Shown one piece after another: positions 18,263 through 26,743 of a stretch of 36,716 nucleotides of DNA (position 1 is the first letter of the stretch; each line of letters starts with the position of its first letter). The notes under the pieces were generated by a model, which ran no database searches, was not told where the DNA came from, and was given only the letters and a program-made list of their open reading frames with translations. Source of the DNA: Halocatena pleomorpha (GTDB taxonomy: Archaea > Halobacteriota > Halobacteria > Halobacteriales > Haloarculaceae); the NCBI RefSeq assembly GCF_003862495.1, contig NZ_RRCH01000032.1, forward strand, positions 1 to 36,716, given 5' to 3'. Made by a program: the position numbers and the translations under genes.

Positions 18263-18627
18263 ACGAACGTGGGAGGTGGCTGGTACACTGAATACGCCGG
18301 CGGTCGTAGGGTTCGGGAAGGCGATGTAGCTGACTGAACAGGAGCGTGAGTCTCGGGCCGAGCACGTGGACACGCTGACCTCGTACATGTGGGAACGTAT
18401 CGACGATGAGTTCGATAACATTGTGTTGAACGGCGACCCAGACCACCGGCTTCTAAACAATCCCAACGTCAGCTTCCTTGGCGTCGAGAACAGGACGCTG
18501 GTGAAGAACCTGCCCCAATGTTGCGGTATCAGCCGGATCAGCGTGTACGACCGGGAAAGTCAAAGCTGTCCTCTGTGCCATCGGTGGTGACGACGACCGA
18601 TAGCACTTGGCCATCCGGTTCGGATAG
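18263..18627 (+). pseudogene. decayed cysteine desulfurase (DndA/IscS-like) 3' fragment
   Basis: Lies on the plus strand, opposite to dndA and to the pbe genes. One frame encodes TSYMWERIDDEFDNIVLNGD and NNPNVSFLGVENRTLVKNLP, closely matching dndA residues ~279-323. A neighbouring frame then gives NVAVSAGSACTTGKVKA, which preserves the persulfide-cysteine loop. A last piece resembles the IWHSAIRFG ending. Upstream (18263-18340) the GGW-SGTLN-VP-IVGFGKA region is visible but full of stops. At least two frameshifts and several stops make it nonfunctional. It is a second, diverged desulfurase, not an exact duplicate of dndA. Confidence 0.85.
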
Positions 18628-18629
18628 TC

Positions 18630-19073
18630 CTATCCCTGGAACTCCCGTTCGATCTCCTCAAGGACACTGATCCGTTCCTCCTCGGACTCAATATCACGGT
18701 TGCGCCGGAGGAACTCGATCATGTTGTCAAGCGGGTCACCGGGCTGCTCTACCACTTGTGAGCGGATGATGTCGATACCGGCTGACGCGTATTTCTGCAG
18801 GATGTCAACCTGCATGTCCTCGTCTACCAGCGTCTCATAGTCTTCGGTGTGTGCGTACGCAATCGACATCGCTACGACCAGGTTCTGCGGATTGTTCCGT
18901 AGGATGCGCCACGGTATTTCATCGCCCTTCCCGGGATTGTCATCGAACTGGCTACGGTTATATCCGACCGAGGCAGCCAACAGGAACAGGTCTTTGTACG
19001 TGTCGAAGATCGAGTTATCGCCGTCAACAAGGATCTCATATGTCTCAGTTTTCTCGTAGCGAATCCGGGGCAT
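18630..19073 (-). CDS. pbeD: 147-aa phosphorothioation-associated protein, probable PbeD
   Basis: Acidic, mostly helical protein beginning MPRIRYEKTETYEILVDG and ending in a charged helix ISVLEEIEREFQG. No enzymatic motif is visible. It is the last of four tightly packed genes, starting eight bases after the SMC-like gene. The four-gene order beside dndCDEA matches the DndCDEA-PbeABCD antiviral system described in haloarchaea, where the Pbe proteins block virus DNA replication without cutting it. The letter D is assigned from gene order only. The protein could act as a structural or DNA-end-binding partner of the SMC-like ATPase. Confidence 0.65.
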   Translation of the reverse strand: MPRIRYEKTETYEILVDGDNSIFDTYKDLFLLAASVGYNRSQFDDNPGKGDEIPWRILRNNPQNLVVAMSIAYAHTEDYETLVDEDMQVDILQKYASAGIDIIRSQVVEQPGDPLDNMIEFLRRNRDIESEEERISVLEEIEREFQG

Positions 19074-19081
19074 AGCTGTAA

Positions 19082-21100
19082 TTACACCTCCTCACGGATC
19101 TCGGTATACTCGTACTCAATGTCCACTTCCTTCTCGGGGTCGTGATACTCCAGATAATACTGCTTGCCTGCGTACCGCTCTAAGTGGTGTTTTACTTCGG
19201 CTTCCCACTGCGGTTCCGTCACTAAGACCACTACTTGGTCCGCGAGGTGCGGGATTTTCTTACTGACGCCTCGCTGGTACTCTGTTCCCAGGTATCCAAA
19301 CGGAGCGTCCATGACCAATGGGTAGACACCGCCCTGAAAGTACACGTTGTTCTCACTAGACCGGTACTGCTCCCGAGTAAGGTACGTTAGAGCGCCGATG
19401 AACGCAAGACTAGCAACCTGTCGCTCTCCGGTGGACGTCGGCACCGAGGAGATCAGATCGTTTCGGCCGCCGACCTCTTTGTACACGTCCAGTGAGTAGT
19501 CCTCCCCAATCTCGGTCCAGTAGTTCTTCGAGATAATGTCGTCAAAAATCTCCTTCACCGTGTCGTCAACTTGCTCCCGGACCTGATCCTGATACGACTC
19601 AAACTTCACCTCCAACTCCTCACGCGCTCGCTGTGCAGCTATGAACCGGCGCCGGGCCTTCTTCGACTTCTCCTCTTCCTCCCGTGCGTCTTCGATGTCG
19701 GACTCGATATCCGATATCTGTTCTTTGATTCGCTTAATCTCGTTTTCAACACGGTCCATCTCCTGATCAAGGTTCGTGATACGCTCCTCCATCTGCCCCC
19801 GGCGCCGTTCCAACTCCTGAATATCTTCCTTCGCCTTACCAGAGATTTGGTCGCTGATATCGTCCAACCGTTCGGAAATTTCGTTTATCTCGTCCAGCCG
19901 AGCGCGTCGACGGCTGAGGTCGTCTTGAATCTCGTCAAAGAGCCCTGACCGAGCCTTCGTAATCCCTCGAAGTCGACTGGTGATGTTCGTGGCCGCTTGA
20001 TCGAGGTCGTTGGTGCCCGCTTTCGTCTTCCAGTCCTTCACCTGCTCATATGGGTCCGTCTCCTCGATTAGATCCCGGCCACAGATACACTGCCCCATAT
20101 CCAGCCGGTCCTCGACAAACCGAGCCTTGATTTCGCTGGGTATCTCGCCTTTATCGCGTTTCTCTTCCAAGGCCTCTGCTGTCTTCTGAACGGCCGGCAT
20201 CGAGAACACGAGATAACCGTATTCAGAGCAAGTTTCTCGGACATCGTTGTTTATCTCCTCAATTTCTTCACGTAGTTCTTTTTCCCGTTCCTCCAGCTTA
20301 TCGCGTTCCTCCTGCAACTCACGCGTATCCTCAAGTTCACGCAGGCGTTTCTCTACAGACGCTAACTCGCCTTCCGTTTCCTCGATGCTCTGCTCTAAGT
20401 CCAGCAGTCGTTCTTTTTTGGAGGACAATTTCTCCTGCTTCTCATCGTGGGCGACAATGTATTCCGATAGCTCATCACTCCCGTATTCTTCCATCTCCTC
20501 CTCGAAGGCGTTCTTCTGTACCCACTTCAGGTGCCGGATGGAGCGTTCAAGGATTTCCAGCCCCATCAGGTTCCGGATCGCATCGCGAACCTTGTCCTGG
20601 TTATCCTGCCGGGAGAGTTGGTCGATTTCCTCTCCGTGGAAGAAGAACAGGTGGCTCAAACGTTTAGGGATGAACCGCTCTAGTGACGTGTTCGGGTTCT
20701 CAGGCGTCACCGTCTTCCCGTCCACGTCCATGTACTGGACGTGGGATCCCTCGTCCACTAGCTCTCCGTCCAAGTCATCTGAGGCCTGCTTCTCGTACTC
20801 GGCCCACCGCCCAGTCCAGTAATGCCGGTCGTTATGATCGAACTCTAACTTAACCTCTACTCTGATGGGGTCACCCACATCGGCTTCGGCCATCGCCCGC
20901 TCATTCGCGACGTGATCGGGCTGCGGCAGGTCGACATCGTTGTAGAATAGCCAGAGAAACGTGTTCCGTAACGCAGATTTACCAGCACCGTTCGCACCGT
21001 GGATGACCGTGACGTTCTCATCCTCGTCTTGAGAGAACTTGACCGACTGATCACCGTAGTATTGACGAAAATTTGATAATCTAAGAGTATCGAACTCCAT
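19082..21100 (-). CDS. pbeC: SMC/Rad50-like ATPase, probable PbeC
   Basis: A 672-residue protein built like DndD. Walker A is VIHGANGAGKSALRNTFLWL near residues 32-51. A hydrophobic patch YLVFSMPAVQ and a cysteine hook-like GQCICGRDLIEE sit midway, between two long coiled coils. The signature is SSVPTSTGERQVASLAF and Walker B is YPLVMDAPFGYLGTEYQRG. It is distinct from the modification ATPase DndD at 14059-16083 and sits in the separate effector operon. Likely role: ATP-driven DNA sensing or blocking in the Pbe effector complex. Starts two bases after the 51-aa gene stop. Letter C is assigned by gene order. Confidence 0.8.
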   Translation of the reverse strand: MEFDTLRLSNFRQYYGDQSVKFSQDEDENVTVIHGANGAGKSALRNTFLWLFYNDVDLPQPDHVANERAMAEADVGDPIRVEVKLEFDHNDRHYWTGRWAEYEKQASDDLDGELVDEGSHVQYMDVDGKTVTPENPNTSLERFIPKRLSHLFFFHGEEIDQLSRQDNQDKVRDAIRNLMGLEILERSIRHLKWVQKNAFEEEMEEYGSDELSEYIVAHDEKQEKLSSKKERLLDLEQSIEETEGELASVEKRLRELEDTRELQEERDKLEEREKELREEIEEINNDVRETCSEYGYLVFSMPAVQKTAEALEEKRDKGEIPSEIKARFVEDRLDMGQCICGRDLIEETDPYEQVKDWKTKAGTNDLDQAATNITSRLRGITKARSGLFDEIQDDLSRRRARLDEINEISERLDDISDQISGKAKEDIQELERRRGQMEERITNLDQEMDRVENEIKRIKEQISDIESDIEDAREEEEKSKKARRRFIAAQRAREELEVKFESYQDQVREQVDDTVKEIFDDIISKNYWTEIGEDYSLDVYKEVGGRNDLISSVPTSTGERQVASLAFIGALTYLTREQYRSSENNVYFQGGVYPLVMDAPFGYLGTEYQRGVSKKIPHLADQVVVLVTEPQWEAEVKHHLERYAGKQYYLEYHDPEKEVDIEYEYTEIREEV

Positions 21101-21102
21101 TT

Positions 21103-21258
21103 CTATTTGACCTCTTCCCGAATGATGTCTTCGATATCCTTACGGATTCCGCGCGGGTTCTTTAAATGCAGCTTATCCTGCTCTGCCTGCAGTACCCGCT
21201 CGATTACTGCAGCGATCTTCTCGTCCTCAACCTCGGTATCGGGGTTGTTCCGGCTCAT
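21103..21258 (-). CDS. pbeB: 51-aa helical protein in the effector operon, probable PbeB
   Basis: A short gene beginning MSRNNPDTEVEDEKIAAVIE and ending DIEDIIREEVK at a TAG. It fills the 165 bp between the helicase and the SMC-like ATPase, with gaps of seven and two bases, so all four genes are co-transcribed. The protein is charged and predicted helical with a central AEQDKLHLKNPRGIRK segment, and it has no membrane or metal motifs. Its packing strongly suggests a real gene despite its size. It would complete the four-member Pbe set; the letter B is from order and not from a sequence comparison. Confidence 0.65.
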   Translation of the reverse strand: MSRNNPDTEVEDEKIAAVIERVLQAEQDKLHLKNPRGIRKDIEDIIREEVK

Positions 21259-21265
21259 AATTGTA

Positions 21266-23419
21266 TTAGATACCAAGAAGGTTGAAGTCTTCTTTCAGTT
21301 TTCTTATTGACCCTTGGCTGGTAGGAAGCCTTTGGAGCTCCGCGTCCGGGTGATTGAGGGCGTCTTCTGCGAACACGGAGGCACGTTTAAGTTCCTTTGA
21401 GATAAGTTTTCTCTCTATGCTGAATTGACTCTTGCCCATCGTGTTTGGATTCATCGATTTTGGAGGTGATACGATAAAATCATGGATAACTGCCTGTTCT
21501 TTGTCGGGATACTGTCGGAGGATGCGGCCTCGCCGCTGCACAAACTGGATTGGGTTCGTCGAACTGGCGAGGAGATACGCTGTCTCGGTCGCCGGGACAT
21601 CCACACCTTCGTCGAGGCAGCGAATGGCGACAAGCGCCTGTAGATCTCTGTTTTCAAACTTGTTCAAGAGCCGTTCCTGCTCACTCTGTGTTTCCTGTGC
21701 AGTGAACGGGTGGACTTTGAGTCCCAGATCTCGTCCCAATGTTTGGGCAGTGGCGTCGACATGGCGCTGTGTTTCCTCATGACTCTCGTCGGATTCAACG
21801 CTTCCATCCCCACAGTACACGAGCGTGTGCTTGATATCCTCCTGCTCCGACACCAGCTCAGTTAACCGTTTGATCTTGTTCTCCGCAGTGCCGATAAGCC
21901 GGGCTCGCTTGATGAGCAGAGATTTCAGGCGGTCATCCTCGGTCAGTTCGATGTCGTCGTCAACGACATGCGATAGCTTCCCGATACGCTGCGACAGGTC
22001 AAAGTACCGGTGTTCCTCGTCCTCAGTGAGTTCGATGATGTGCGGGATGTAGTAGTATTCGCACAGGAACCCGTTGTCGATCGCCTTTCTGATGCCGTAC
22101 TCGAACACGACGCCGTTTCCGAAGTAGTTAAACAATCGCTCCGTCCCTGTATCGTCATAGTACCGTTCAGGTGTTGCGGACAATCCCATCCGGTTCTGGA
22201 TGTTGGACGGTAGCTGCTCTCGGTAGTGGCTAGCGCCCATGTGATGCACTTCGTCCAGAATCAGCAGCGACTCCTCACCCTCCAACCGGCTGAGCACGTT
22301 CTGGAAATGGTTGGAAGAGAACGTCTTGTGCGTCGTGATAACGGAGAGGTGGTCATTTGCACCCCAATTGAAATCCGTCACAGCCCGGGCAAAATCGTCC
22401 TCCCACCGTGACCGGGATTTGTACGCGAGAATAGGATCCATGTTAAAGTCCGTCATCGCGCTCTTCCACTGCTCGACAAGATGCTGGTACGGAGCGGCTA
22501 CGATCAAAGCTAGCCGTTCACCCTGTCGTTCGTAGAGTTCACGGGAGGCAAGGAGCGAGGTAAGCGTCTTTCCCGTCCCGGTCGCCATCTTCAAGATCCC
22601 TCGTCCTCCTGTTTTCATCCAATTCTGGACCGCCTCTTCCTGGTATGGGCGGTGTTCGATCCATTCCGGCTCCGAGAGGCCGACGGGATCATTCCTCGAC
22701 ATGTCTGGTTCAGGGTAGGGACGGTTGTCCGGTTTACGCAACTGTACGATATCCTCCTGGATAGTCTCTGGGAGATTGTACACCGTCATGTCCGGTGTCT
22801 GGTCGTTCCATAGGAGATCAAACCGGTTCTCATGCTGCCGGATACGGTCTGCATCCCGGCTGGATTCCCACTCGCAGAAGATATCGTACGATTCGTAGTT
22901 GTAAAACCCTTGTTTGCTGTCATTCTTCGATCCGTGAAACGCGAGTTTATCGCCGTAGACTCCGGTGATGATTCCCCACTTGTCGTGGAAATCGCCGGCG
23001 GGATTGCCGTCCGGCATCGCGAACCGAATCTCCAGTAGGCCATCAGCAATCAACCATGCAAGGGTGTTCAGCGTATCGTCCTCCAAGCCGTCCTCGATCT
23101 CGTTAACATTCCGTCGAAGTGACTCGTACAGGATGTCGTTCTGTTTAGCTTCCTCGCCTTCCCGGAACGCCTCCCAGTCATCTTCCTCGAGGTTCGGGCT
23201 GGTAATCCACTGCGCCTTTCCGTTGTTTCGAGCGAGGCTGGCCATCCCCTGCGCGGCGAACTGTAGCCAGCCGCTGGTAAAGAATCCGACGCCGCGTTTG
23301 TACTCGGCGGCGCACTGGAGGACCGGGTTGTAGAACTCTTTGATGAAGTCCGTGGTCGAAGTTTCGATAACGGCGGACAGATCGAGATTCTGAAGCTGCT
23401 TTGAGTCTGTCTCACTCAT
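21266..23419 (-). CDS. pbeA: PLD-domain SF2 helicase, probable PbeA
   Basis: A 717-residue protein. Residues ~20-205 resemble a phospholipase-D-type nuclease domain with HDKWGIITGVYGDKLAFHGS (H145, K147, then GS at 163-164). After this comes a superfamily 2 helicase: Q-motif-like HRPYQEEAVQNW, Walker A KMATGTGKTLTSLL at 278-290, DEVHH in LLILDEVHHMGA, GLSATPERY, and motif VI PIQFVQRRGRILRQ. Similar PLD-helicase fusions occur in restriction and defence loci. First gene of the four-gene effector operon beside dndCDEA, hence the probable PbeA call; the domains are certain, the name rests on context. It may unwind or scan unmodified invading DNA. Confidence 0.82.
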   Translation of the reverse strand: MSETDSKQLQNLDLSAVIETSTTDFIKEFYNPVLQCAAEYKRGVGFFTSGWLQFAAQGMASLARNNGKAQWITSPNLEEDDWEAFREGEEAKQNDILYESLRRNVNEIEDGLEDDTLNTLAWLIADGLLEIRFAMPDGNPAGDFHDKWGIITGVYGDKLAFHGSKNDSKQGFYNYESYDIFCEWESSRDADRIRQHENRFDLLWNDQTPDMTVYNLPETIQEDIVQLRKPDNRPYPEPDMSRNDPVGLSEPEWIEHRPYQEEAVQNWMKTGGRGILKMATGTGKTLTSLLASRELYERQGERLALIVAAPYQHLVEQWKSAMTDFNMDPILAYKSRSRWEDDFARAVTDFNWGANDHLSVITTHKTFSSNHFQNVLSRLEGEESLLILDEVHHMGASHYREQLPSNIQNRMGLSATPERYYDDTGTERLFNYFGNGVVFEYGIRKAIDNGFLCEYYYIPHIIELTEDEEHRYFDLSQRIGKLSHVVDDDIELTEDDRLKSLLIKRARLIGTAENKIKRLTELVSEQEDIKHTLVYCGDGSVESDESHEETQRHVDATAQTLGRDLGLKVHPFTAQETQSEQERLLNKFENRDLQALVAIRCLDEGVDVPATETAYLLASSTNPIQFVQRRGRILRQYPDKEQAVIHDFIVSPPKSMNPNTMGKSQFSIERKLISKELKRASVFAEDALNHPDAELQRLPTSQGSIRKLKEDFNLLGI

Positions 23420-24043
23420 ATGGGCGCATCGTTCCGTATACTCATTTGTGGTGGACGTTACCAGAAGTAGATACTATGTCTGCATAAGTCCACCGGGGTA
23501 AGAACACTGCGGGTTAGCCTATGAATCCCGCGGAAAATGATAGACCATGACTTCTCGGGAACGGAATACTTAACATCGTCTAGAATGTACCTGACATTAG
23601 GCTGTCTGGGTCTCGCCATCGTCCCAACATGGCTCTCCTGGGCGGCCGGCACGCCCGCGTAGAGAACCGCTGCCAGTGGGTCGGTTCGATAGCTCTGGGT
23701 ACGGTTTCCGAACGGGCGATCAGCGACGTATGCAGATTCCGAGCCCACCGTCACAAGGGCGGTTCCGGGAGCTGCTGGAGGACTCCCAGCGTGTCCTCCA
23801 GGTGATGTGGCTCGCGTGGCAGCTTTTCCGCGAGTTGTCCTTGTGACACACGACGAAAAGAGGCATCGCTTGCCAACTCTTCTCATTTTTCCTTAGGACT
23901 AGTCTAAGGTATCTCATTCGAGGATATGCTGACTGTCCCCTGACTTTTCTCGCTTATCTGCAGACGATATACCCTACTCGGAGAGAAAACGCGCCACCAA
24001 ATTCTTTCCGCAGGACACTATGGAGACGCTGCTCCCTCGGCTT
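23420..24043. other. gap upstream of the pbe operon with possible transposase debris
   Basis: No intact gene. A plus-strand frame ending at a TGA near 23848 reads like the C-terminal end of a transposase (RRMQIPSPPSQGRFRELLED followed by a Trp-rich helix VMWLAWQLFRELSL), but it has no convincing upstream part. A 142-codon minus-strand frame here is Arg/Pro/Thr-rich and looks like the shadow of that sequence. The region must also carry the pbeA promoter near 23420-23460. Confidence 0.35.
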
Positions 24044-24445
24044 TCACTCATTTAGAGCGTAGAATCCTTTCTGAATTTTCTTCAGGTGTCCCTCATCAAC
24101 CAGCTGGCCGAGTGCTTCGCTGACATTCGAGTCGTTTCGTCCCGTCGCTTTCACCAGTTCACCGGTGCTGAATTTATTCGCATCCTCCGCCCGGAAGTGA
24201 TTCAGGATTTCCACCCTTACCTGACTAGCCACCATATCCAGAGTGTCGTACTGGTACACTAACTGCGCGAGATTCCTAAAATCAATATTCACCTCTTTCA
24301 CGACACCGATTTCACCGTCCGTTTCCACGTCGCGGAATACCTTTTCCTGCTTCAGTCGTTGCAACTCCGTTTTTCCAATGGTGGTGGAAGCGCACCGCAA
24401 TTCGGTGTCCTCTGAAAACTCTACTTTTTCCCCTGGCGTTGTCAT
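24044..24445 (-). CDS. winged-helix transcription regulator upstream of the pbe operon
   Basis: A 133-residue protein. The C-terminal half is a winged helix: MVASQVRVEILNHFRAED, FSTGELVKATGRNDSNVSEA and LGQLVDEGHLKKIQKGFYAL. The N-terminal half is beta/acidic, of unknown type. It faces the same way as the pbe and dnd operons and lies about 620 bp upstream of pbeA. No dndB repressor is seen, so this gene is a plausible local regulator of the phosphorothioation system, but that link is only positional. An inverted repeat just upstream (24480-24493) may be its operator. Confidence 0.75.
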   Translation of the reverse strand: MTTPGEKVEFSEDTELRCASTTIGKTELQRLKQEKVFRDVETDGEIGVVKEVNIDFRNLAQLVYQYDTLDMVASQVRVEILNHFRAEDANKFSTGELVKATGRNDSNVSEALGQLVDEGHLKKIQKGFYALNE

Positions 24446-24479
24446 TAACCGCGACTATCTAGCACCACCGACTTAACTT

Positions 24480-24493
24480 CTTTGTTGACAAAG
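24480..24493. promoter_or_regulatory. short palindrome upstream of the winged-helix gene
   Basis: CTTTGT-TG-ACAAAG is a perfect inverted repeat 35 bases before the start codon at 24445, in the promoter zone. A candidate autoregulatory operator; role not shown. Confidence 0.35.
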
Positions 24494-25474
24494 TTCCTTG
24501 GCTACGTCCCGAAGTCATCACCCCAGATACAGCAACAGCTACACGCTTGCCTACGGTGTCTTCCTCCAATAACTAGTGGTAATACCCATTTGAGATATCT
24601 TGCGACAGGATTTATCCTCACATAAGAAACGAGGTAACTTTGTAAACTGGGAAAGTGGTTTCAGAGATCAGGGAGGAATCATTGAAAGCTGGCTAGATAG
24701 ATTCTCTTCGAAATTTCCTTCTAACGTCTGGGGGCGGATTATTACACAAGATTAATATGCTCCCACGTATTACGAAAAATCGGGACGATGGCGAGACCAG
24801 CCGCAAGGTGGCCTCGCTAATTCTGCGGAGAAAATAAAGTAGCGGTTGCTGAGTGCAATCGATAAGGGCGGCTGATTGCTTTCCTCCATGAGGTTTGGCT
24901 GTTTCCACCTTTTCAATAGTATTATTCCTGCAGTCCCGTATCCCAGACCTGACAATCCAGCTCGTCAGGTGACATCGTCTAACTTCCTGTATTCAGTCAT
25001 AAGATCTTGGTTATACTCTGAGGCTCGAATCTCTAGCCAGGTCCCGCGCTCATTTTAGGTTCGGCGTGGCACAGAAGAGGCCGCTCGTGAAGAAGGCGGT
25101 GACTATGTACAGTTGCAGCAGCGTCAGCTACGGAACGACCGAGGTGATTGTCTGGGTGATTCTAAGACGTTCAGAATTACTCAGCATCATATCTTCTGAG
25201 AAATACCGTGTTACGAAGAACACCGATGCTCCTCCGATTATCACCCGGCGGCCTGTCCTCGTTGCAGATCCGCAACACCAGCAGGCGCCACGAACAGGGC
25301 GGTCCTGATTCCGCCGCCGACATCCAGCACGAAGTCTCTCACCCGATACTACCTTCTACTTTCGCTCGCCTCTTGCGATACAGCCACGTCAACACTTTTC
25401 AGAAGAACAGGCCGATTAACAAGTTGTGAACCGTAACCAGCAGAGTCCTGACCTCTTGTTGATTGGGACGATAC
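24494..25474. other. noncoding or decayed stretch
   Basis: About 980 bp in which both strands carry only short frames with stops. A minus-strand frame around 24770-24908 (ETAKPHGGKQSAALIDCTQQ) has a semi-natural look but no family was recognised. Probably old mobile-element debris, given the IS630-like relic that follows. Confidence 0.4.
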
Positions 25475-25785
25475 TCACGGCCATAAGCACGTAAAGAGAT
25501 TTGGTGGATTGACGCTGTCGAGCGCGGCGTCACGAAGTTCGCCCAGAGTATTGAACAGGCGGTTGCCGAGTGCTTGATTGAGTTTCTTCCACGCCTCCCC
25601 GAGTCCAGCTCTGGTGAACCCTGTGGCAGGTAACACAGTTCGATCGGGGTGTCCTTGACGAACTCTTGGACTGCGTTCGCCGTGAAATACGACGCGCTGT
25701 CTGAGAGGATGCAGGTTTTCTCGCCGAACTCAATCTGAATCGCGTTCAACAGCCGGATCGTTGAGGTGTTCGAAGCGATCCGCAA
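25475..25785 (-). pseudogene. IS630-type transposase, 3' relic
   Basis: The minus strand encodes ILSDSASYFTANAVQEFVKD then LCYLPQGSPELD, the DDE-domain segment of IS630 transposases (normally D-N-A then S-P-E-L-N-P). The frame then breaks, and a shifted frame continues AWKKLNQALGNRLFNTLGEL and RDAALDSVNPPNLFT to a TGA at 25475. The 5' half is missing and the acidic residue region is altered, so the element is dead. Confidence 0.85.
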
Positions 25786-26230
25786 GCAGAATCAACCGGT
25801 CGTATTCTGCTCTGTCTTGAACCATTTCTTCCTATCATACACGCGCACGCGATCCAAGAGAACACGGCACCACGCTGGTCTTTCTCCCTCTCGCTTCGGC
25901 ACATCTACAGCCGATCGAACTGTTTGGAACAATCTCAAGCAAGCGCTTTCGCCGATTTCCTCAGAGAGTGCAGACGTTCTGTGGACTCATCGAAGTGATT
26001 TTCCGTTATCTGACACGTCGTTTTAGCTTCGTCCCTCACTGGAACAACACGTGTTCTTCGATGTCAATAAGTTATGTTAGACCGCGACGCTGCTCATGTT
26101 TCCGTGACCTCTCACTTCTCAAGCATGATTAGCGCATCCGAAGATCAACACTCAACTTGGAAAACTTTCGAAGCGTGTGGTGATGTTGGGTCTCGACCCT
26201 TAATATTGCCGGGATACGCTACATCCCGAT
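25786..26230. other. noncoding or decayed stretch
   Basis: About 440 bp with no supportable gene. Short frames on both strands are interrupted and match no recognised family. Probably remnants next to the IS630 relic. Confidence 0.4.
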
Positions 26231-26481
26231 GTGACGATTTACGCTGACGATTTTGACAACGTCATGCTGTACTCCGTCGGTGGCCGGCAGGAGTCGCGGT
26301 CACTCCGAGGTTCTAGACCACCGAGGCGGTCGAAAAGACACTGCCAGAAGTGCTGGCCAACGCCTCCTACCTTGAGGACGAACTTCTAGTCATCTTGCAC
26401 AACACTGAGTCACGGAACGAGTACACCGTTCCATACAAGGAGATAGAGACGATAAGAGTGGGTCGGCGACCGCTAACCTGA
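26231..26481 (+). pseudogene. small ORF split by a frameshift
   Basis: A first frame from a GTG at 26231 reads VTIYADDFDNVMLYSVGGRQ and loses sense near 26310. A second frame, from about 26317, reads TTEAVEKTLPEVLANASYLE then DELLVILHNTESRNEYTVPY and KEIETIRVGRRPLT to a TGA. Together they would make a compact acidic protein of ~80 residues. Family not recognised. Its acidic, haloarchaeal-like composition suggests a real gene that has shifted frame. Confidence 0.5.
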
Positions 26482-26743
26482 TACCGATACCAAGTACTCG
26501 TGCTCGTATCCCTCCAAGACCTTGACCTCACCCCATCTAATTCCTTAGCCGCATCCAACTGGCCTAGTAGGGATGTAAGTCGTGATCACGTCGTCGTGTA
26601 TCTAGGTACCCTCTCCCCTATACTACACTTCAATTGCAGCTAATTATTCTACAAGCTGACTGAGCTTCATTTGGGATGCAGTCATGTTATTCTCCTAATT
26701 GAGGACACAGCTGAAACCGTTTTAGGTCAGTATCAGCCTAATT

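Noticed and set aside
20247-20822. 191-codon plus-strand frame inside the SMC-like gene
   Set aside because: Serine-rich shadow produced by the Glu/Lys-rich coiled coil of the gene on the other strand.
23458-23886. 142-codon minus-strand frame between pbeA and the regulator
   Set aside because: Its Arg/Pro/Thr-rich, low-complexity make-up is that of an antisense shadow; the plus strand shows a more natural transposase-like end, but it too is incomplete.
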